Shown: positions 45,638 through 54,996, counted from the first letter of the stretch. The stretch: DNA of 64,000 nt from Flavobacterium omnivorum (GCF_900099915.1 NZ_FNDB01000015.1:1-64000); one strand, 5' to 3'. The notes: generated from the sequence alone by a model not told the origin. A program made the numbers and translations.

Positions 45638-47218
45638 ATGGGTACAAATTTGTATAAAAACCATCTTGAAGAATCTGTTGAAGACTTATATGAAAATGCC
45701 CCTTGTGGCTATATTTCTTTCTTAACAGATGGCACCATTTATAGGATAAACAAAACCCTGCTACAACTTCTAGATTACAAAGATAAAAAGGAGGTTGTAC
45801 AGGTAAAAAAGATCCAGGACCTGTTTAGGATTGGAGGAAAGATCTATTTTGAAACCCATTTCTTCCCTTTGATAAAAATGCAGGGATTTGTAAAGGAAAT
45901 TAATTTTGACCTATTGAGAAAGGATGGCAGTTTTTTTCCTGCACTTCTTAATGTTAATCAAATATCTTTTGCTGAACAAAATTCAGCAATATTTAGAGCA
46001 TCAGTTCTGGACATTACCGACAGGAAAAAATATGAGAAGGTTCTTATGGATGGCAAGGCAAAAGCCGAGGAGGCTGCAAGGGCAAAGGCAGAATTCTTGT
46101 ATACTATGAGCCACGAAATACGTAATCCTCTTAATGCAATTATAGGTATAGGAAATCTTATTCAAGATACTTCCCTAGATGACCTGCAAAAGGAATACGC
46201 CAGAATACTTCAACTTTCATCATCCAATCTATTAGATTTAGTAAATAACCTTCTGGATTTAGGTAAGTTGGAATCGGGTAAAGAAAAACTGGAAAAAAGA
46301 AACTTCAGCTTAAACCAACTTTTGGAAGTTCTTCTTCATTCTTTTAAACTACGTGTTGAGGAAAAAAAAATTAAGCTAAAAGTGGAATATCCACAAAATT
46401 TACCTGAAAACTTGCTTGGGGATCCGGTAAAACTAAATCAGATACTTACTAACCTGCTGACTAATGCACTAAAATTTACAAAAGAAGGTTTTGTCAAGTT
46501 AATAATTGCGGAGACAGAAAGAAGCGATAATGAAATTGCATTACAATTTACCGTTTGTGATACTGGCATTGGAATCCCACAGGATAAATTAAAAATAATT
46601 TTTCAGGAATTTTCCCAAGCCAGTTATGATGTTAACATGGAATATGGCGGCACCGGGCTAGGCCTTACAATCAGCCAGAAATTGCTTCAAATGTTTGAAA
46701 GCACATTGACCGTGGCTAGCGAAGAAGGGAAAGGATCTGAATTCAATTTCGACTTAAAATTCAAAATATCAGCAAACGTTGCTCCCGTTAAAAATGAAAG
46801 ATCTCGTCTAACAGAATTGCTTGCAGCAACAGGCGCGAGAATTCTAGTGGTAGATGACAGTTCTATAAACCTGTTTATTACCTCCCGATACCTAAAAAAT
46901 TGGGGCCTTGCTCATGATTTAGTTGATTCCGGAGAGGCTGCAATAAAAGCAGTAAAAGAAAATAATTATGACATAATACTGATGGATATTCATATGCCGA
47001 AAATGAGCGGCTATCAAGCTGCTATGATCATACGAAAAATGAACATGAAGTCCTCACCGTTAATCATTGCCCTTTCAGCTTTAGAAAGAGGTGATGTAAA
47101 CCTAAAAATGAAAAGAGCGGGCATATCTGCTTTTGTTCCCAAACCATTTAATCCTGTTGATTTGCAGGAACTAATGTTAAATTTTCTTAGTGATCATACA
47201 ACGGCCATAAAAATTTAA
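45638..47218 (+). CDS. PAS-domain hybrid histidine kinase, partner of the RsbQ-like hydrolase
   Basis: 526 residues, no membrane segment. Domains in order: PAS (about 13-135; DLYENAPCGYISFLTDGTIYRINKTLLQLL), PAC and a coiled coil (EEAARAKAEF), HisKA with the phospho-accepting His in TMSHEIRNPLNAIIG (about 165), HATPase_c (N-box LLTNALKFTKEG, G1 CDTGIGIP, G2 YGGTGLGLTIS), and a receiver domain (about 400-526) with acidic pocket DD in VVDDSSINLF, acceptor Asp in LMDIHMPKMSG, and Lys in FVPKPFNP. Hybrid kinases usually pass phosphate to a response regulator encoded elsewhere; none is adjacent. Translationally coupled to the upstream hydrolase. Confidence 0.95.
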   Translation: MGTNLYKNHLEESVEDLYENAPCGYISFLTDGTIYRINKTLLQLLDYKDKKEVVQVKKIQDLFRIGGKIYFETHFFPLIKMQGFVKEINFDLLRKDGSFFPALLNVNQISFAEQNSAIFRASVLDITDRKKYEKVLMDGKAKAEEAARAKAEFLYTMSHEIRNPLNAIIGIGNLIQDTSLDDLQKEYARILQLSSSNLLDLVNNLLDLGKLESGKEKLEKRNFSLNQLLEVLLHSFKLRVEEKKIKLKVEYPQNLPENLLGDPVKLNQILTNLLTNALKFTKEGFVKLIIAETERSDNEIALQFTVCDTGIGIPQDKLKIIFQEFSQASYDVNMEYGGTGLGLTISQKLLQMFESTLTVASEEGKGSEFNFDLKFKISANVAPVKNERSRLTELLAATGARILVVDDSSINLFITSRYLKNWGLAHDLVDSGEAAIKAVKENNYDIILMDIHMPKMSGYQAAMIIRKMNMKSSPLIIALSALERGDVNLKMKRAGISAFVPKPFNPVDLQELMLNFLSDHTTAIKI

Positions 47219-47426
47219 AAACTACCCAGCAATTACAAATAGTTCTCGATAAAAAAAATATCCCAGCAAATAAAACTTTGCCCTATATAAATTAGTTATT
47301 TTGATGGGTTTTGATTTAGGAAAAGTGATATTTAACTGTTTGCTTACAAATACATGTAAATATCATTTAACTCTTCTAGTCTTATCCTCAAATACCGCTT
47401 TGTTATTGCTGGTAATGAATGAATAT

Positions 47427-47471
47427 GCAAATAAACCACTTTAGACTTACAGTGTATAGTGGTTTATTTGC
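47427..47471. repeat. Stem-loop near the dead IS200-type element
   Basis: GCAAATAAACCACT (47427-47440) and AGTGGTTTATTTGC (47458-47471) are perfect complements (14 bp, 17-base loop). Next to it CAGACT (47471-47476) / AGTCTG (47480-47485) makes a second small hairpin. Sub-terminal hairpins are typical of IS200/IS605 ends, so this may be the 3' end of that element, or a terminator. Confidence 0.5.
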
Positions 47472-47493
47472 AGACTGAAAGTCTGTCAGGTTG

Positions 47494-47922
47494 CTAGTGT
47501 TCAATTGTGAAGTTCCCATTATTATCATGTGAATTTCTAGCATGTTCCAAATATTGATTTACCATCTCATCTGTTATATTTCCTGTACTCCAACAGCCAA
47601 ATCCTATTGCTCAAAAATGACCATCCCAATATCTCTTCTTCAATTCTGGGAATTCTATTTGCAATTTTATTGAAGAACGCACATTCATTAATTTCACCAA
47701 AGCACTTAGCTCTTGTAAAGGACGGTACACAATATGAATATGATTTTTCGAGACAACTTCTTTCAATATCTAAATATCCTCCAGTTCACATATTTGTATT
47801 AGAAGTGTTCTGCATCTTGTTTTTATATCGCCTTCTAATACAGAATATCTAACCTTTGTAACCCAAACTATATGAACTGTTAATCTTGAAACTCTATTAA
47901 CATTAGTCCTTTCAAAATCCAT
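47494..47922 (-). pseudogene. IS200-type Y1 transposase (TnpA), two in-frame stops
   Basis: One reading frame on the minus strand gives MDFERTNVNRVSRLTVHIVWVTKVRYSVLEGDIKTRCRTLLIQICELEDI, stop, ILKEVVSKNHIHIVYRPLQELSALVKLMNVRSSIKLQIEFPELKKRYWDGHF, stop, AIGFGCWSTGNITDEMVNQYLEHARN. The HxH motif (NHIHIVY) and the downstream helix with the tyrosine region (NQYLEH) are typical of IS200/IS605 Y1 transposases. Stops follow ELEDI (TAG) and WDGHF (TGA). The gene is therefore inactive. Length and order are otherwise right. Confidence 0.9.
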
Positions 47923-48012
47923 AAATCAAAGCTAATATATTTTTATAAGCTTAAGCGAAATGCACTAAAGTGCCTAGTTAAACTATATTTGAAACAAATA
48001 AACTACCTTAAA

Positions 48013-48816
48013 TTACAACTTATAATGGTTCATTAGCATTTTTTCATATACTTTATCAGGCAAAATTCTTTTTAAAACAATAGAAATTTTTTGCATAAAA
48101 GCACCTACTTTGTAGTGAATTTTAGGTTCCCAAGTTTGAATAATCTGATAGACCGCTTCGGCCATTTCATTTGGATTACTGCCACTGTCCACATGATCGT
48201 CCATTGCTTTTAAAGTATTTCCATACGGAGCTTCATAGGCTGAACCTTGTAAAACTGGGGCATGAAAACGTCCCGCAGCAATATTTGTTGCAAAATCACC
48301 AGGCGCTACATTTGTTATATGGATTCCAAAAGATTTAACTTCCATTCTCAAGGCTTCGGTAATGAGTTCAAGTGCACCTTTTGAAGCGGAATAAACACTT
48401 CGATAGGGCAAACCCATATAACCTGCAATGGACGTCACGTTAATAATTAATCCTGATTTTTGAGCACGCATTTGTGGCAATACGGATTTCATTACTTCGA
48501 TTGGACCAAAAAGATTAGTCTCAAAATTATTTTTGATTTCTTGCATTGGAATTTCTTCCAATGGCCCTGTAATCCCTACACCCGCATTATTGATAACGAC
48601 ATCCAATCTTCCGGCAGTCGCAATCACTTTGGCAACAGCCGTATGAATTGAGGCTGCATCCCTAACATCCAAAGCCACTAGAGGAAAAACCGAATTCAAA
48701 ATTCGATCCGGATTCCTGCTGGTTCCATACACAACAAAACCTTTGTGGTGCAAAAATTCGCCAATAGATTTTCCTATTCCCGAAGAACCTCCTGTAATTA
48801 GAACTACTTTATTCAT
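48013..48816 (-). CDS. Short-chain dehydrogenase/reductase
   Basis: 267-residue NAD(P)-dependent oxidoreductase. Motifs: VLITGGSSGIGKSIGEFL (cofactor glycine loop), VALDVRD, VINNAGVGITGPLEE (NAG), NVTSIAGYMG with the catalytic Ser, YSASKGALEL (YxxxK), and APGDFATN. TSRNPDRI after strand 2 suggests NADPH binding. C-terminal basic tail. Substrate not evident. It reads away from the SRP RNA gene. Unrelated in detail to the SDR in cassette 2. Confidence 0.9.
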   Translation of the reverse strand: MNKVVLITGGSSGIGKSIGEFLHHKGFVVYGTSRNPDRILNSVFPLVALDVRDAASIHTAVAKVIATAGRLDVVINNAGVGITGPLEEIPMQEIKNNFETNLFGPIEVMKSVLPQMRAQKSGLIINVTSIAGYMGLPYRSVYSASKGALELITEALRMEVKSFGIHITNVAPGDFATNIAAGRFHAPVLQGSAYEAPYGNTLKAMDDHVDSGSNPNEMAEAVYQIIQTWEPKIHYKVGAFMQKISIVLKRILPDKVYEKMLMNHYKL

Positions 48817-48930
48817 GTTTCTTGCTGTTTGTGATACGAAAGGTCCAAAAATAAAAAAATCCTCCCGAAGGAAGACTACTATTTTGTATATTTAGAAAAA
48901 GAATCTAAAATAATTAAGATTAAAAAAAAT

Positions 48931-49023
48931 GGCAAGCGACCTACATCGCATCGCTCAACCGCTTACCCTTGCTATGTTCCCATCCTGGGGGAGTCTGCAG
49001 GAGCTGATCGTGTAGGACTTGCC
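48931..49023 (-). ncRNA. ffs: Small signal recognition particle RNA (SRP RNA)
   Basis: RNA scaffold for Ffh in co-translational targeting. Read on the minus strand, the ends pair: GGCAAG-TCCTACA at the 5' end with TGTAGG-TCG-CTTGCC at the 3' end. The centre has the conserved SRP domain CCCCCAGGATGGGAACATAGCAAGGGTAAG: asymmetric loop with AGCA, and GGGA tetraloop-type apex. A U-run follows at the 3' end. Length about 93 nt, bacterial small type. A strong promoter is directly upstream. Confidence 0.9.
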
Positions 49024-49027
49024 GGTG

Positions 49028-49057
49028 CAAATATACAATCTTTTTGTATTTTTGCAA
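49028..49057 (-). promoter_or_regulatory. Promoter of the SRP RNA gene
   Basis: Minus-strand TTG (49055-49057), 19 bases, then TATATTTG (49028-49035) fits the Bacteroidetes sigma-A consensus exactly. The RNA begins about five bases after the -7 box. Confidence 0.85.
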
Positions 49058-49111
49058 GAGCTTTATAAATTAAAAATAACGTTGTATATTCGAGTATTCA
49101 AAATCCAAACT

Positions 49112-50164
49112 ATGAGAAATTATAACTTCCTATCTATCATTTTATTAGGAATCACTTTAGCCAATTGTAACCAGACAAAAAAAGGCAAAAATACTTCATT
49201 CACCTTTGATAATTCAAAATTTAAGGAGCAATACAAGCCACAAGAAATGCTTTCTTTGGAAATTTTGAACTTAAAAGAACAAACAGTAGACAGCATTATT
49301 TATTTTGTAAATGATAAAAAAATAGCTTCTAAAAAGGGCTTGGACAAACTAACTTTTGAATTAAAAGACCAAAAACTAGGTTATCAAAACCTAAAAGCAT
49401 TGGTGTATTTTGGGGAAGAAAATTCAGAAGCTACCGCTAGAGTAGAATTAGTTTCTGACATCCAGCCCAAATTATTAAATTATACTATTGTAAATACTTA
49501 TCCACACGACATCGGTGCCTACACACAAGGATTAGAATTTTATCGAGATACTTTATACGAAGGAACTGGACAATATGGAAAATCTTATTTAAGAAAAACG
49601 AATTATAAAACAGGCAAAGTACACAAAGAAATTAAACTTGATTCCAAATACTTTGGGGAAGGAATTACAATTCTGAAAAATAAAATATACCAGTTGACAT
49701 GGCAAAACAACGAAGGATACGTGTACAATGCAGATACATTCAAAAAAGAAAAAACGTTTACTTATTTCAAATCTATCGAAGGTTGGGGATTAACAAATGA
49801 CGGGAAATATCTATATCAATCTGATGGTTCTGAAAAAATTTGGATTATCGATCCAACTACTTTTAAAGAAATAGACTTTATCAATATTTACTCCTTTGAA
49901 TCAAAAATAAAATCTATCAACGAACTCGAATGGATTGACGGTAAAATTTATGGAAATGTATACCAAAAAGATGCGATTGCTGTTATCAATCCAAAAAATG
50001 GTGCTGTAGAAGCAATTATCAATCTTGCGGATTTAAAGAAAAAAATAACTCAGTTACCTGATACGGATGTCCTTAACGGAATTGCCTATAACCCAAAAAC
50101 AAAGACCATTTTTATAACTGGAAAAAATTGGGATAAAATGTTTGAAATTAAAGTTTCAGAGTAA
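49112..50164 (+). CDS. Glutaminyl-peptide cyclotransferase (plant/bacterial type), lipoprotein
   Basis: 350 residues from ATG 49112. The frame is open further back, but the earlier region overlaps the SRP RNA and gives no signal. Lipoprotein signal MRNYNFLSIILLGITLANC (Cys 19). After a linker and an immunoglobulin-like part (about 30-120) comes the five-bladed propeller domain of the family with VNTYPHDIGAYTQGLEF, LYEGTGQYGKSYLRK, YFGEGITILKNKIYQLTWQNNEGYVY, SIEGWGLTNDGKYLYQSDGSEKIW, INELEWIDGKIYGNVYQ and VLNGIAYNP. It cyclises N-terminal glutamine to pyroglutamate in exported proteins. Followed 12 bases later by hutI. Confidence 0.93.
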   Translation: MRNYNFLSIILLGITLANCNQTKKGKNTSFTFDNSKFKEQYKPQEMLSLEILNLKEQTVDSIIYFVNDKKIASKKGLDKLTFELKDQKLGYQNLKALVYFGEENSEATARVELVSDIQPKLLNYTIVNTYPHDIGAYTQGLEFYRDTLYEGTGQYGKSYLRKTNYKTGKVHKEIKLDSKYFGEGITILKNKIYQLTWQNNEGYVYNADTFKKEKTFTYFKSIEGWGLTNDGKYLYQSDGSEKIWIIDPTTFKEIDFINIYSFESKIKSINELEWIDGKIYGNVYQKDAIAVINPKNGAVEAIINLADLKKKITQLPDTDVLNGIAYNPKTKTIFITGKNWDKMFEIKVSE

Positions 50165-50176
50165 TTATCATATATA

Positions 50177-51415
50177 ATGACAACGTTAATTATCAATATA
50201 AAAGAGTTACTTCAGGTTCGGGAAACAACTATAGCTAAAGTTTCTGGTGCCGAAATGGCTATTCTTCCCACAATCAAAAATGCCTTCTTAGTAATTAAAG
50301 ACAACTTAATTGCTGATTTTGGTTCAATGGATCAATTACCGAAAATTCACCCGGACAAAACAATTGATGCCACCGGAAAGATAGTTTTACCATCTTGGTG
50401 TGACAGTCACACACATATTGTGTATGCCGGCAACCGAGAGCAGGAATTTGTAGACCGAATCAATGGGTTGACGTACGAGGAAATCGCTAAGCGTGGCGGT
50501 GGAATATTAAATTCCGCTAGAAAACTCAATGAAACTTCAGAAAACGAACTGTACGACCAGTCTAAAGTTCGACTGGAAGAAGTGATGCGTTTAGGAACCG
50601 GAGCCTTAGAAATCAAATCGGGATATGGCTTAACTGTTGAAGGGGAGTTGAAAATGCTTCGAGTGATAAAGCGATTAGCTCAAAATTATCCTATTACGAT
50701 AAAAGCAACTTTTCTTGGTGCCCATGCTTTTTCCTCAGAATTTAAAGAAAACCATCAAGGCTATATCGATCTTATCATCAACGAAATGCTTCCTGCAATA
50801 GCCAAAGAAAAGTTAGCGGATTTCATCGATGTTTTTTGTGAAACTGGTTATTTTACTGTTGCCGAAACACAACAAATTATGGAAGCCGGAATTAAATTTG
50901 GATTAAAGCCAAAGATTCATGTCAATCAGTTCAACTCCATTGGTGGAATTCAAGTTGGAGTGCAACAGGAAGCACTTTCTGTAGATCATCTGGAAGTAAT
51001 GACTATCAATGATATCGAATCTTTAAAAAATACAACTACAATGCCAGTAGCGCTGCCTTCATGTTCCTATTTTTTGAGTATTCCGTATGCTCCAGCACGA
51101 GAAATGATTGCCGCTGGACTTCCTATAGCGCTAGCAACGGATTATAATCCAGGCTCTACTCCATCGGGAAATATGAATTTTGTGGTGGCAACGGCCTGTA
51201 TAAAAATGAAAATGATGCCAGAGGAAGCAATTAACGCGGCTACAATAAACGGAGCGTATGCAATGGGAATTTCATACACGCACGGAAGTATCACTATTGG
51301 CAAAAAAGCAAATCTTATTCTGACCCAACCTATACCCTCCTATTATCAACTGCCTTATGCTTTTGGCAGTAATTTAATTGACACCGTATTCATTGAAGGA
51401 AAAATAGTTACATAA
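50177..51415 (+). CDS. hutI: Imidazolonepropionase
   Basis: 412-residue amidohydrolase that opens 4-imidazolone-5-propanoate to N-formimino-L-glutamate in histidine breakdown. The metal motif WCDSHTHIVYAG is near residue 75, followed by GGGILNSARKLNETSENEL, ALEIKSGYGLTVEGELKMLRVI, GAHAFSSEF (metal His), PKIHVNQFNSIGG, the HLEVM His, and ATDYNPGSTPSGNMNF with the metal Asp. The frame starts 12 bases after the glutaminyl cyclase stop. hutG lies downstream beyond one convergent gene. No hutH or hutU in this window. Confidence 0.96.
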   Translation: MTTLIINIKELLQVRETTIAKVSGAEMAILPTIKNAFLVIKDNLIADFGSMDQLPKIHPDKTIDATGKIVLPSWCDSHTHIVYAGNREQEFVDRINGLTYEEIAKRGGGILNSARKLNETSENELYDQSKVRLEEVMRLGTGALEIKSGYGLTVEGELKMLRVIKRLAQNYPITIKATFLGAHAFSSEFKENHQGYIDLIINEMLPAIAKEKLADFIDVFCETGYFTVAETQQIMEAGIKFGLKPKIHVNQFNSIGGIQVGVQQEALSVDHLEVMTINDIESLKNTTTMPVALPSCSYFLSIPYAPAREMIAAGLPIALATDYNPGSTPSGNMNFVVATACIKMKMMPEEAINAATINGAYAMGISYTHGSITIGKKANLILTQPIPSYYQLPYAFGSNLIDTVFIEGKIVT

Positions 51416-51416
51416 A

Positions 51417-51443
51417 AAAAGAGGAACATTACGTTCCTCTTTT
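51417..51443. terminator. Terminator between hutI and the convergent coiled-coil gene
   Basis: GAGGAAC (51421-51427) and GTTCCTC (51433-51439) form the stem with an A-run before and a T-run after, so it works on both strands. Confidence 0.88.
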
Positions 51444-51463
51444 AAATAATTTTATACGAGTGA

Positions 51464-52348
51464 TTATCTTAAGATAAAACTTGTTTTAGAAACTAACACA
51501 TCTCTATCAAAAATATTGATAAAATAAGTTCCTTTAGCAAAATCTTTTCCTCTTAAATCTTCAGAAACTTGAATTGTTTTATTTTCATATTTCACATTAG
51601 TTAAAAAACTATAGGTTAATGTGTTTTCTCCAAAGTTCTCTGTTTTCTTATCCCCTAAAACATTGCTTTTACTATCAATTACTTGAACGTAATATGTTTT
51701 TTCACCAGATTTAGCAATAGCATTTTCAGCAATTGTAAAATTAACTCTCAAAACATCAGCTCTACTTGCTTTGTCTGTTTCAATTTGTTTACCAGAGCTG
51801 CGTAATTTAAAAGCCGATCCCCTTGTGTTCAAAACTGTTAGTTTCGAACCTATTTCTACCGCTTTAGCTAATTCTTCGTTTTGCCCAACCAACGCTTCAT
51901 TGTATTTTTTAGACTCTCCTAGCACAACAATAGTACTATCACGTTGCACTGTAAGCGTCGTGTTAGCCTTTTTTAAGTTGTCGTTCTCCGCCATTAGAAC
52001 CTTCATATTCCCTTGCAAAGCATTGAATTGACTTCTATATTTTGACAAAGAAGCCACATCACCTTTTGATTTACTTAGGTCTGACATTAAGTTAACCACT
52101 TTATCTCTTTCCAAAATTAACTCATCAGACATTGATGTGTTTTCTGAAATAGCAGCATCGTAAGTCGATTTTAGTTCCTGTAGATCTTTCATTACCGTTT
52201 CTTTTTCGGTCAATGTAGTTTTCAATTCTGTTTTTACTGTATCTGCATCAGAGGTCATTTTGAATATGTAGATTAAACTACCTACTAATAAAATAGCCAA
52301 TACTGCTACTACCGCTTTAAGACTTGAACTGCTTTTTTGATTTTCCAT
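51464..52348 (-). CDS. Membrane-anchored coiled-coil protein of unknown function
   Basis: 294 residues from the ATG at 52348 (MENQKSSSSLKAVVAVLAILLVGSLIYIFKM). The frame extends further back to 52417, but a -7 box (52375-52382) puts the transcript start near 52368. One transmembrane segment (about 11-29), a long coiled coil (about 35-160: TVKTELKTTLTEKETVMKDLQELKSTYD ...), then a beta-rich C-terminal domain (about 200-294). It probably anchors in the inner membrane with the domain in the periplasm. Similar hypothetical proteins are common in Flavobacteriaceae; function unknown. It lies between hutI and hutG but on the opposite strand. Confidence 0.85.
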   Translation of the reverse strand: MENQKSSSSLKAVVAVLAILLVGSLIYIFKMTSDADTVKTELKTTLTEKETVMKDLQELKSTYDAAISENTSMSDELILERDKVVNLMSDLSKSKGDVASLSKYRSQFNALQGNMKVLMAENDNLKKANTTLTVQRDSTIVVLGESKKYNEALVGQNEELAKAVEIGSKLTVLNTRGSAFKLRSSGKQIETDKASRADVLRVNFTIAENAIAKSGEKTYYVQVIDSKSNVLGDKKTENFGENTLTYSFLTNVKYENKTIQVSEDLRGKDFAKGTYFINIFDRDVLVSKTSFILR

Positions 52349-52374
52349 CTGGTTTAAATTTTTTAATTTATTTA

Positions 52375-52382
52375 CAAATTTA
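52375..52382 (-). promoter_or_regulatory. Putative -7 box of the coiled-coil protein gene
   Basis: TAAATTTG on the minus strand fits TAnnTTTG; supports the ATG at 52348. Confidence 0.45.
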
Positions 52383-52452
52383 ACATTATATAACCACCTG
52401 ATAACGTAAGTTAACACAATTATATTATTTTTGAATAAAAATTATTTTTTTA

Positions 52453-53523
52453 ATGGACAAAATTATCCCGTTTACAATCAAAGATCTTGCAAAAATAACC
52501 AACCACAGAAGTGGCGAAATAAAATTTGGAGAGAAAATGTTAACTATTCCAAAAGATGCAGATCCCACTGATTTTTTAAAAAAATGTGAAGCTAAATATG
52601 TACTCTTTGGAATTCCCGAAGACATAGGCATAAGAGCCAACTATGGCAGACCTGGAGCTGCTTCCGCATGGGATAGTGCGATAAAAAGCATTGCAAACAT
52701 TCAGCACAATCGTTTTTGCAAAGGCAGTCAACTTGTGATTTTAGGACAGCTAGATGTGAGTGAACTCATGAAAAATGTAGAATCACTAGACTTTAATGAT
52801 ATTGATGACCGTTCTAAATTAAGTCAGCTCGTTGATAAAATTGACAAAGATGTTTCTCACATTATTTTTAATTTGGTAAAATTAGGCAAAACACCAATTG
52901 TTATTGGCGGCGGACACAATAATTCTTATGGAAATATAAAGGGAACGGCACTCGCCAAAGGCAAACCTATAAATGCAATTAATTTTGATGCCCATTCTGA
53001 TTTTAGAATTCTAGAAGGACGGCACAGCGGCAATGGTTTTTCGTATGCTTATGAAGAAGGTTTTTTAAAAAAATATTTTATTTTTGGATTGCATGAAAAC
53101 TACACTTCCAAAAGTGTTTTGGATATTATCAAAAAAATCGAAGATCGGGTGCGCTATGCCACGTATGATAGTATCAGCATTAGAAGAGAAAAGGAATTTG
53201 ATAAAGAAATGGCACACGCGCTAGAGTTTGTAAATGACGATTTCTTTGGAATTGAAATAGATCTCGATGCCATTCCAAATATTGCTTGCAGTGCAATGAC
53301 CATGAGCGGTTTTTCAGTAGAACAACTTCGACAGTTTATTTCTTTTTTTGGCAAAAATAAAAATGCATCCTACCTACATATTTGCGAAGGTGCTCCAGAT
53401 TTAGGAGAAGAAAAAAACAATCACCTTATTGGCAAATTGATAGGATATCTAATTACTGACTTTATTAAATCCAACACGATCCCTCCGATTCAAATTCCGA
53501 CTTCAATAATTAAAATGCTCTAA
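52453..53523 (+). CDS. hutG: Formimidoylglutamase (arginase-fold ureohydrolase)
   Basis: 356 residues, cytoplasmic. Binuclear manganese motifs of the arginase superfamily: the His in GGGHNNSYGNIKG, NFDAHSDFR (DAHxD, first Asp pair), and EIDLDAIPNIACSAMTMSGF (DxD). Catalyses the hydrolysis of N-formimino-L-glutamate to glutamate and formamide, the step after hutI. The family also has arginases and agmatinases, but the neighbour hutI makes HutG the better call. Start ATG 52453 (MDKIIPFTIKDLAKI). AT-rich leader, no clear promoter; a divergent gene starts 105 bases to the left. Confidence 0.9.
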   Translation: MDKIIPFTIKDLAKITNHRSGEIKFGEKMLTIPKDADPTDFLKKCEAKYVLFGIPEDIGIRANYGRPGAASAWDSAIKSIANIQHNRFCKGSQLVILGQLDVSELMKNVESLDFNDIDDRSKLSQLVDKIDKDVSHIIFNLVKLGKTPIVIGGGHNNSYGNIKGTALAKGKPINAINFDAHSDFRILEGRHSGNGFSYAYEEGFLKKYFIFGLHENYTSKSVLDIIKKIEDRVRYATYDSISIRREKEFDKEMAHALEFVNDDFFGIEIDLDAIPNIACSAMTMSGFSVEQLRQFISFFGKNKNASYLHICEGAPDLGEEKNNHLIGKLIGYLITDFIKSNTIPPIQIPTSIIKML

Positions 53524-53622
53524 AGTAGTGCCTGACTGACCTACGATTACCCATCAAAAATATTAATACTATCTTTGCAGCACTATCTATGTACTTATTA
53601 CAAGATAATTAATATCAAAAAT

Positions 53623-54876
53623 ATGTTATTCGAAGATTTATCACTCTCAAAAAGTATACAAAGAGCCGTATTTGAACAAGGCTATTTAGAGGCAACTCCA
53701 ATACAAGAACAAGCAATTCCAATCGTTTTATCGGGAAGAGACATGATTGGTTGTGCACAAACAGGAACTGGAAAAACTGCTGCTTTTGCTATTCCAATTA
53801 TTCATCAACTTCATAGAATAGTGGGTTCGTCTAAAAAAGCAAGCCCAATCCGTGCCTTAGTTATCACCCCAACTAGAGAATTAGCCGTTCAAATTGGACA
53901 AAATTTTGACCAATATGGCAAATACACTAACTTAGTGCAACTTACCATTTTTGGAGGAGTTTCTCAAGTACCACAAGTAGAAATGCTTAAAAAAGGAATA
54001 GATATCCTGATTGCTACGCCAGGACGTTTACTAGATTTGGTAAAGCAGGGATTTATAGATTTAGACCATTTACATACATTAGTTCTTGATGAAGCAGATC
54101 AAATGCTGGATATGGGATTTGTAAATGATGTCAAAAAAATTGTAAAGTTGACTCCTAACAACAGACAAACACTTTTATTCTCTGCAACAATGCCAATTGC
54201 AATAAGAGAGTTGGCGGAGATGTTTTTAAAAGACCCAGCAACAGTTACGGTTTCGCCTGTTTCATCAACTGCGGAAAATGTAGAACAACGCGTCTATTTT
54301 GTTGAAAAAGGAGAAAAAAGAAATTTATTATATCATTTAATAAAAAACGAAAATTTATCTAATGTTTTAGTTTTTTCAAGAACAAAACATGGGGCTGACA
54401 ATGTTGTCAAAGCCTTGCGAAAACATGAAATTGCAGCTGAAGCTATTCATGGAGATAAGTCTCAAAATGCAAGACAACGTGTTCTTGATGGTTTCAAAAA
54501 TAAAGAAATCAAAGTTTTAGTTGCTACTGACATTGCCGCCAGAGGAATTGATATTGACCAATTACCATTTGTCATCAATTTTGATTTACCAAATATTCCT
54601 GAAACGTATGTACATAGAATTGGGAGAACTGGTCGCGCTGGGAATGAAGGTGTTGCCATTTCTTTTTGTGGTAAAGATGAGCATCAGTATTGGAAAGACA
54701 TTCAAAAATTAATTAAAGTAGATGTAAAAATAGTAAGTGACCATCCCTATGGTTGGCATTCTGGAAGTCCAGAGACTGCCCCTGCATCAAAACAAAGCAA
54801 CTCTAATAGAAGCGGTGGAGCCCATAAATCAAGAAAATCAGACGCAAGCAAGCAAAACAAAAAAAGGTGGTATTAA
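53623..54876 (+). CDS. DEAD-box ATP-dependent RNA helicase (RhlE-like)
   Basis: 417 residues from ATG 53623 (MLFEDLSLSKSIQRAVFEQGYLEATPIQEQAIP, the Q motif in place). An earlier frame start at 53575 adds a poor leader. Motif I AQTGTGKTAAF, Ia PTRELAVQIG, Ib TPGRLLDL, II VLDEADQMLDMGF, III FSATMP, and C-terminal motifs ARGIDIDQLPFVINFDLP and HRIGRTGRAG. The tail (about 375-417) is Ser/Asn/Lys-rich and basic, for RNA contact. Unwinds RNA, for example in ribosome assembly or the degradosome at low temperature. Monocistronic. Confidence 0.95.
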   Translation: MLFEDLSLSKSIQRAVFEQGYLEATPIQEQAIPIVLSGRDMIGCAQTGTGKTAAFAIPIIHQLHRIVGSSKKASPIRALVITPTRELAVQIGQNFDQYGKYTNLVQLTIFGGVSQVPQVEMLKKGIDILIATPGRLLDLVKQGFIDLDHLHTLVLDEADQMLDMGFVNDVKKIVKLTPNNRQTLLFSATMPIAIRELAEMFLKDPATVTVSPVSSTAENVEQRVYFVEKGEKRNLLYHLIKNENLSNVLVFSRTKHGADNVVKALRKHEIAAEAIHGDKSQNARQRVLDGFKNKEIKVLVATDIAARGIDIDQLPFVINFDLPNIPETYVHRIGRTGRAGNEGVAISFCGKDEHQYWKDIQKLIKVDVKIVSDHPYGWHSGSPETAPASKQSNSNRSGGAHKSRKSDASKQNKKRWY

Positions 54877-54996
54877 TACCGTTTTCAACTGTCAGAAATA
54901 CCTTTTTAACTTTAGTTAAAAGAGGTAAATAGACATCAACTATTTGTATTTCAACGTTTTGTATTTATTATTTTAGATTAAAATAAATTATATCAG

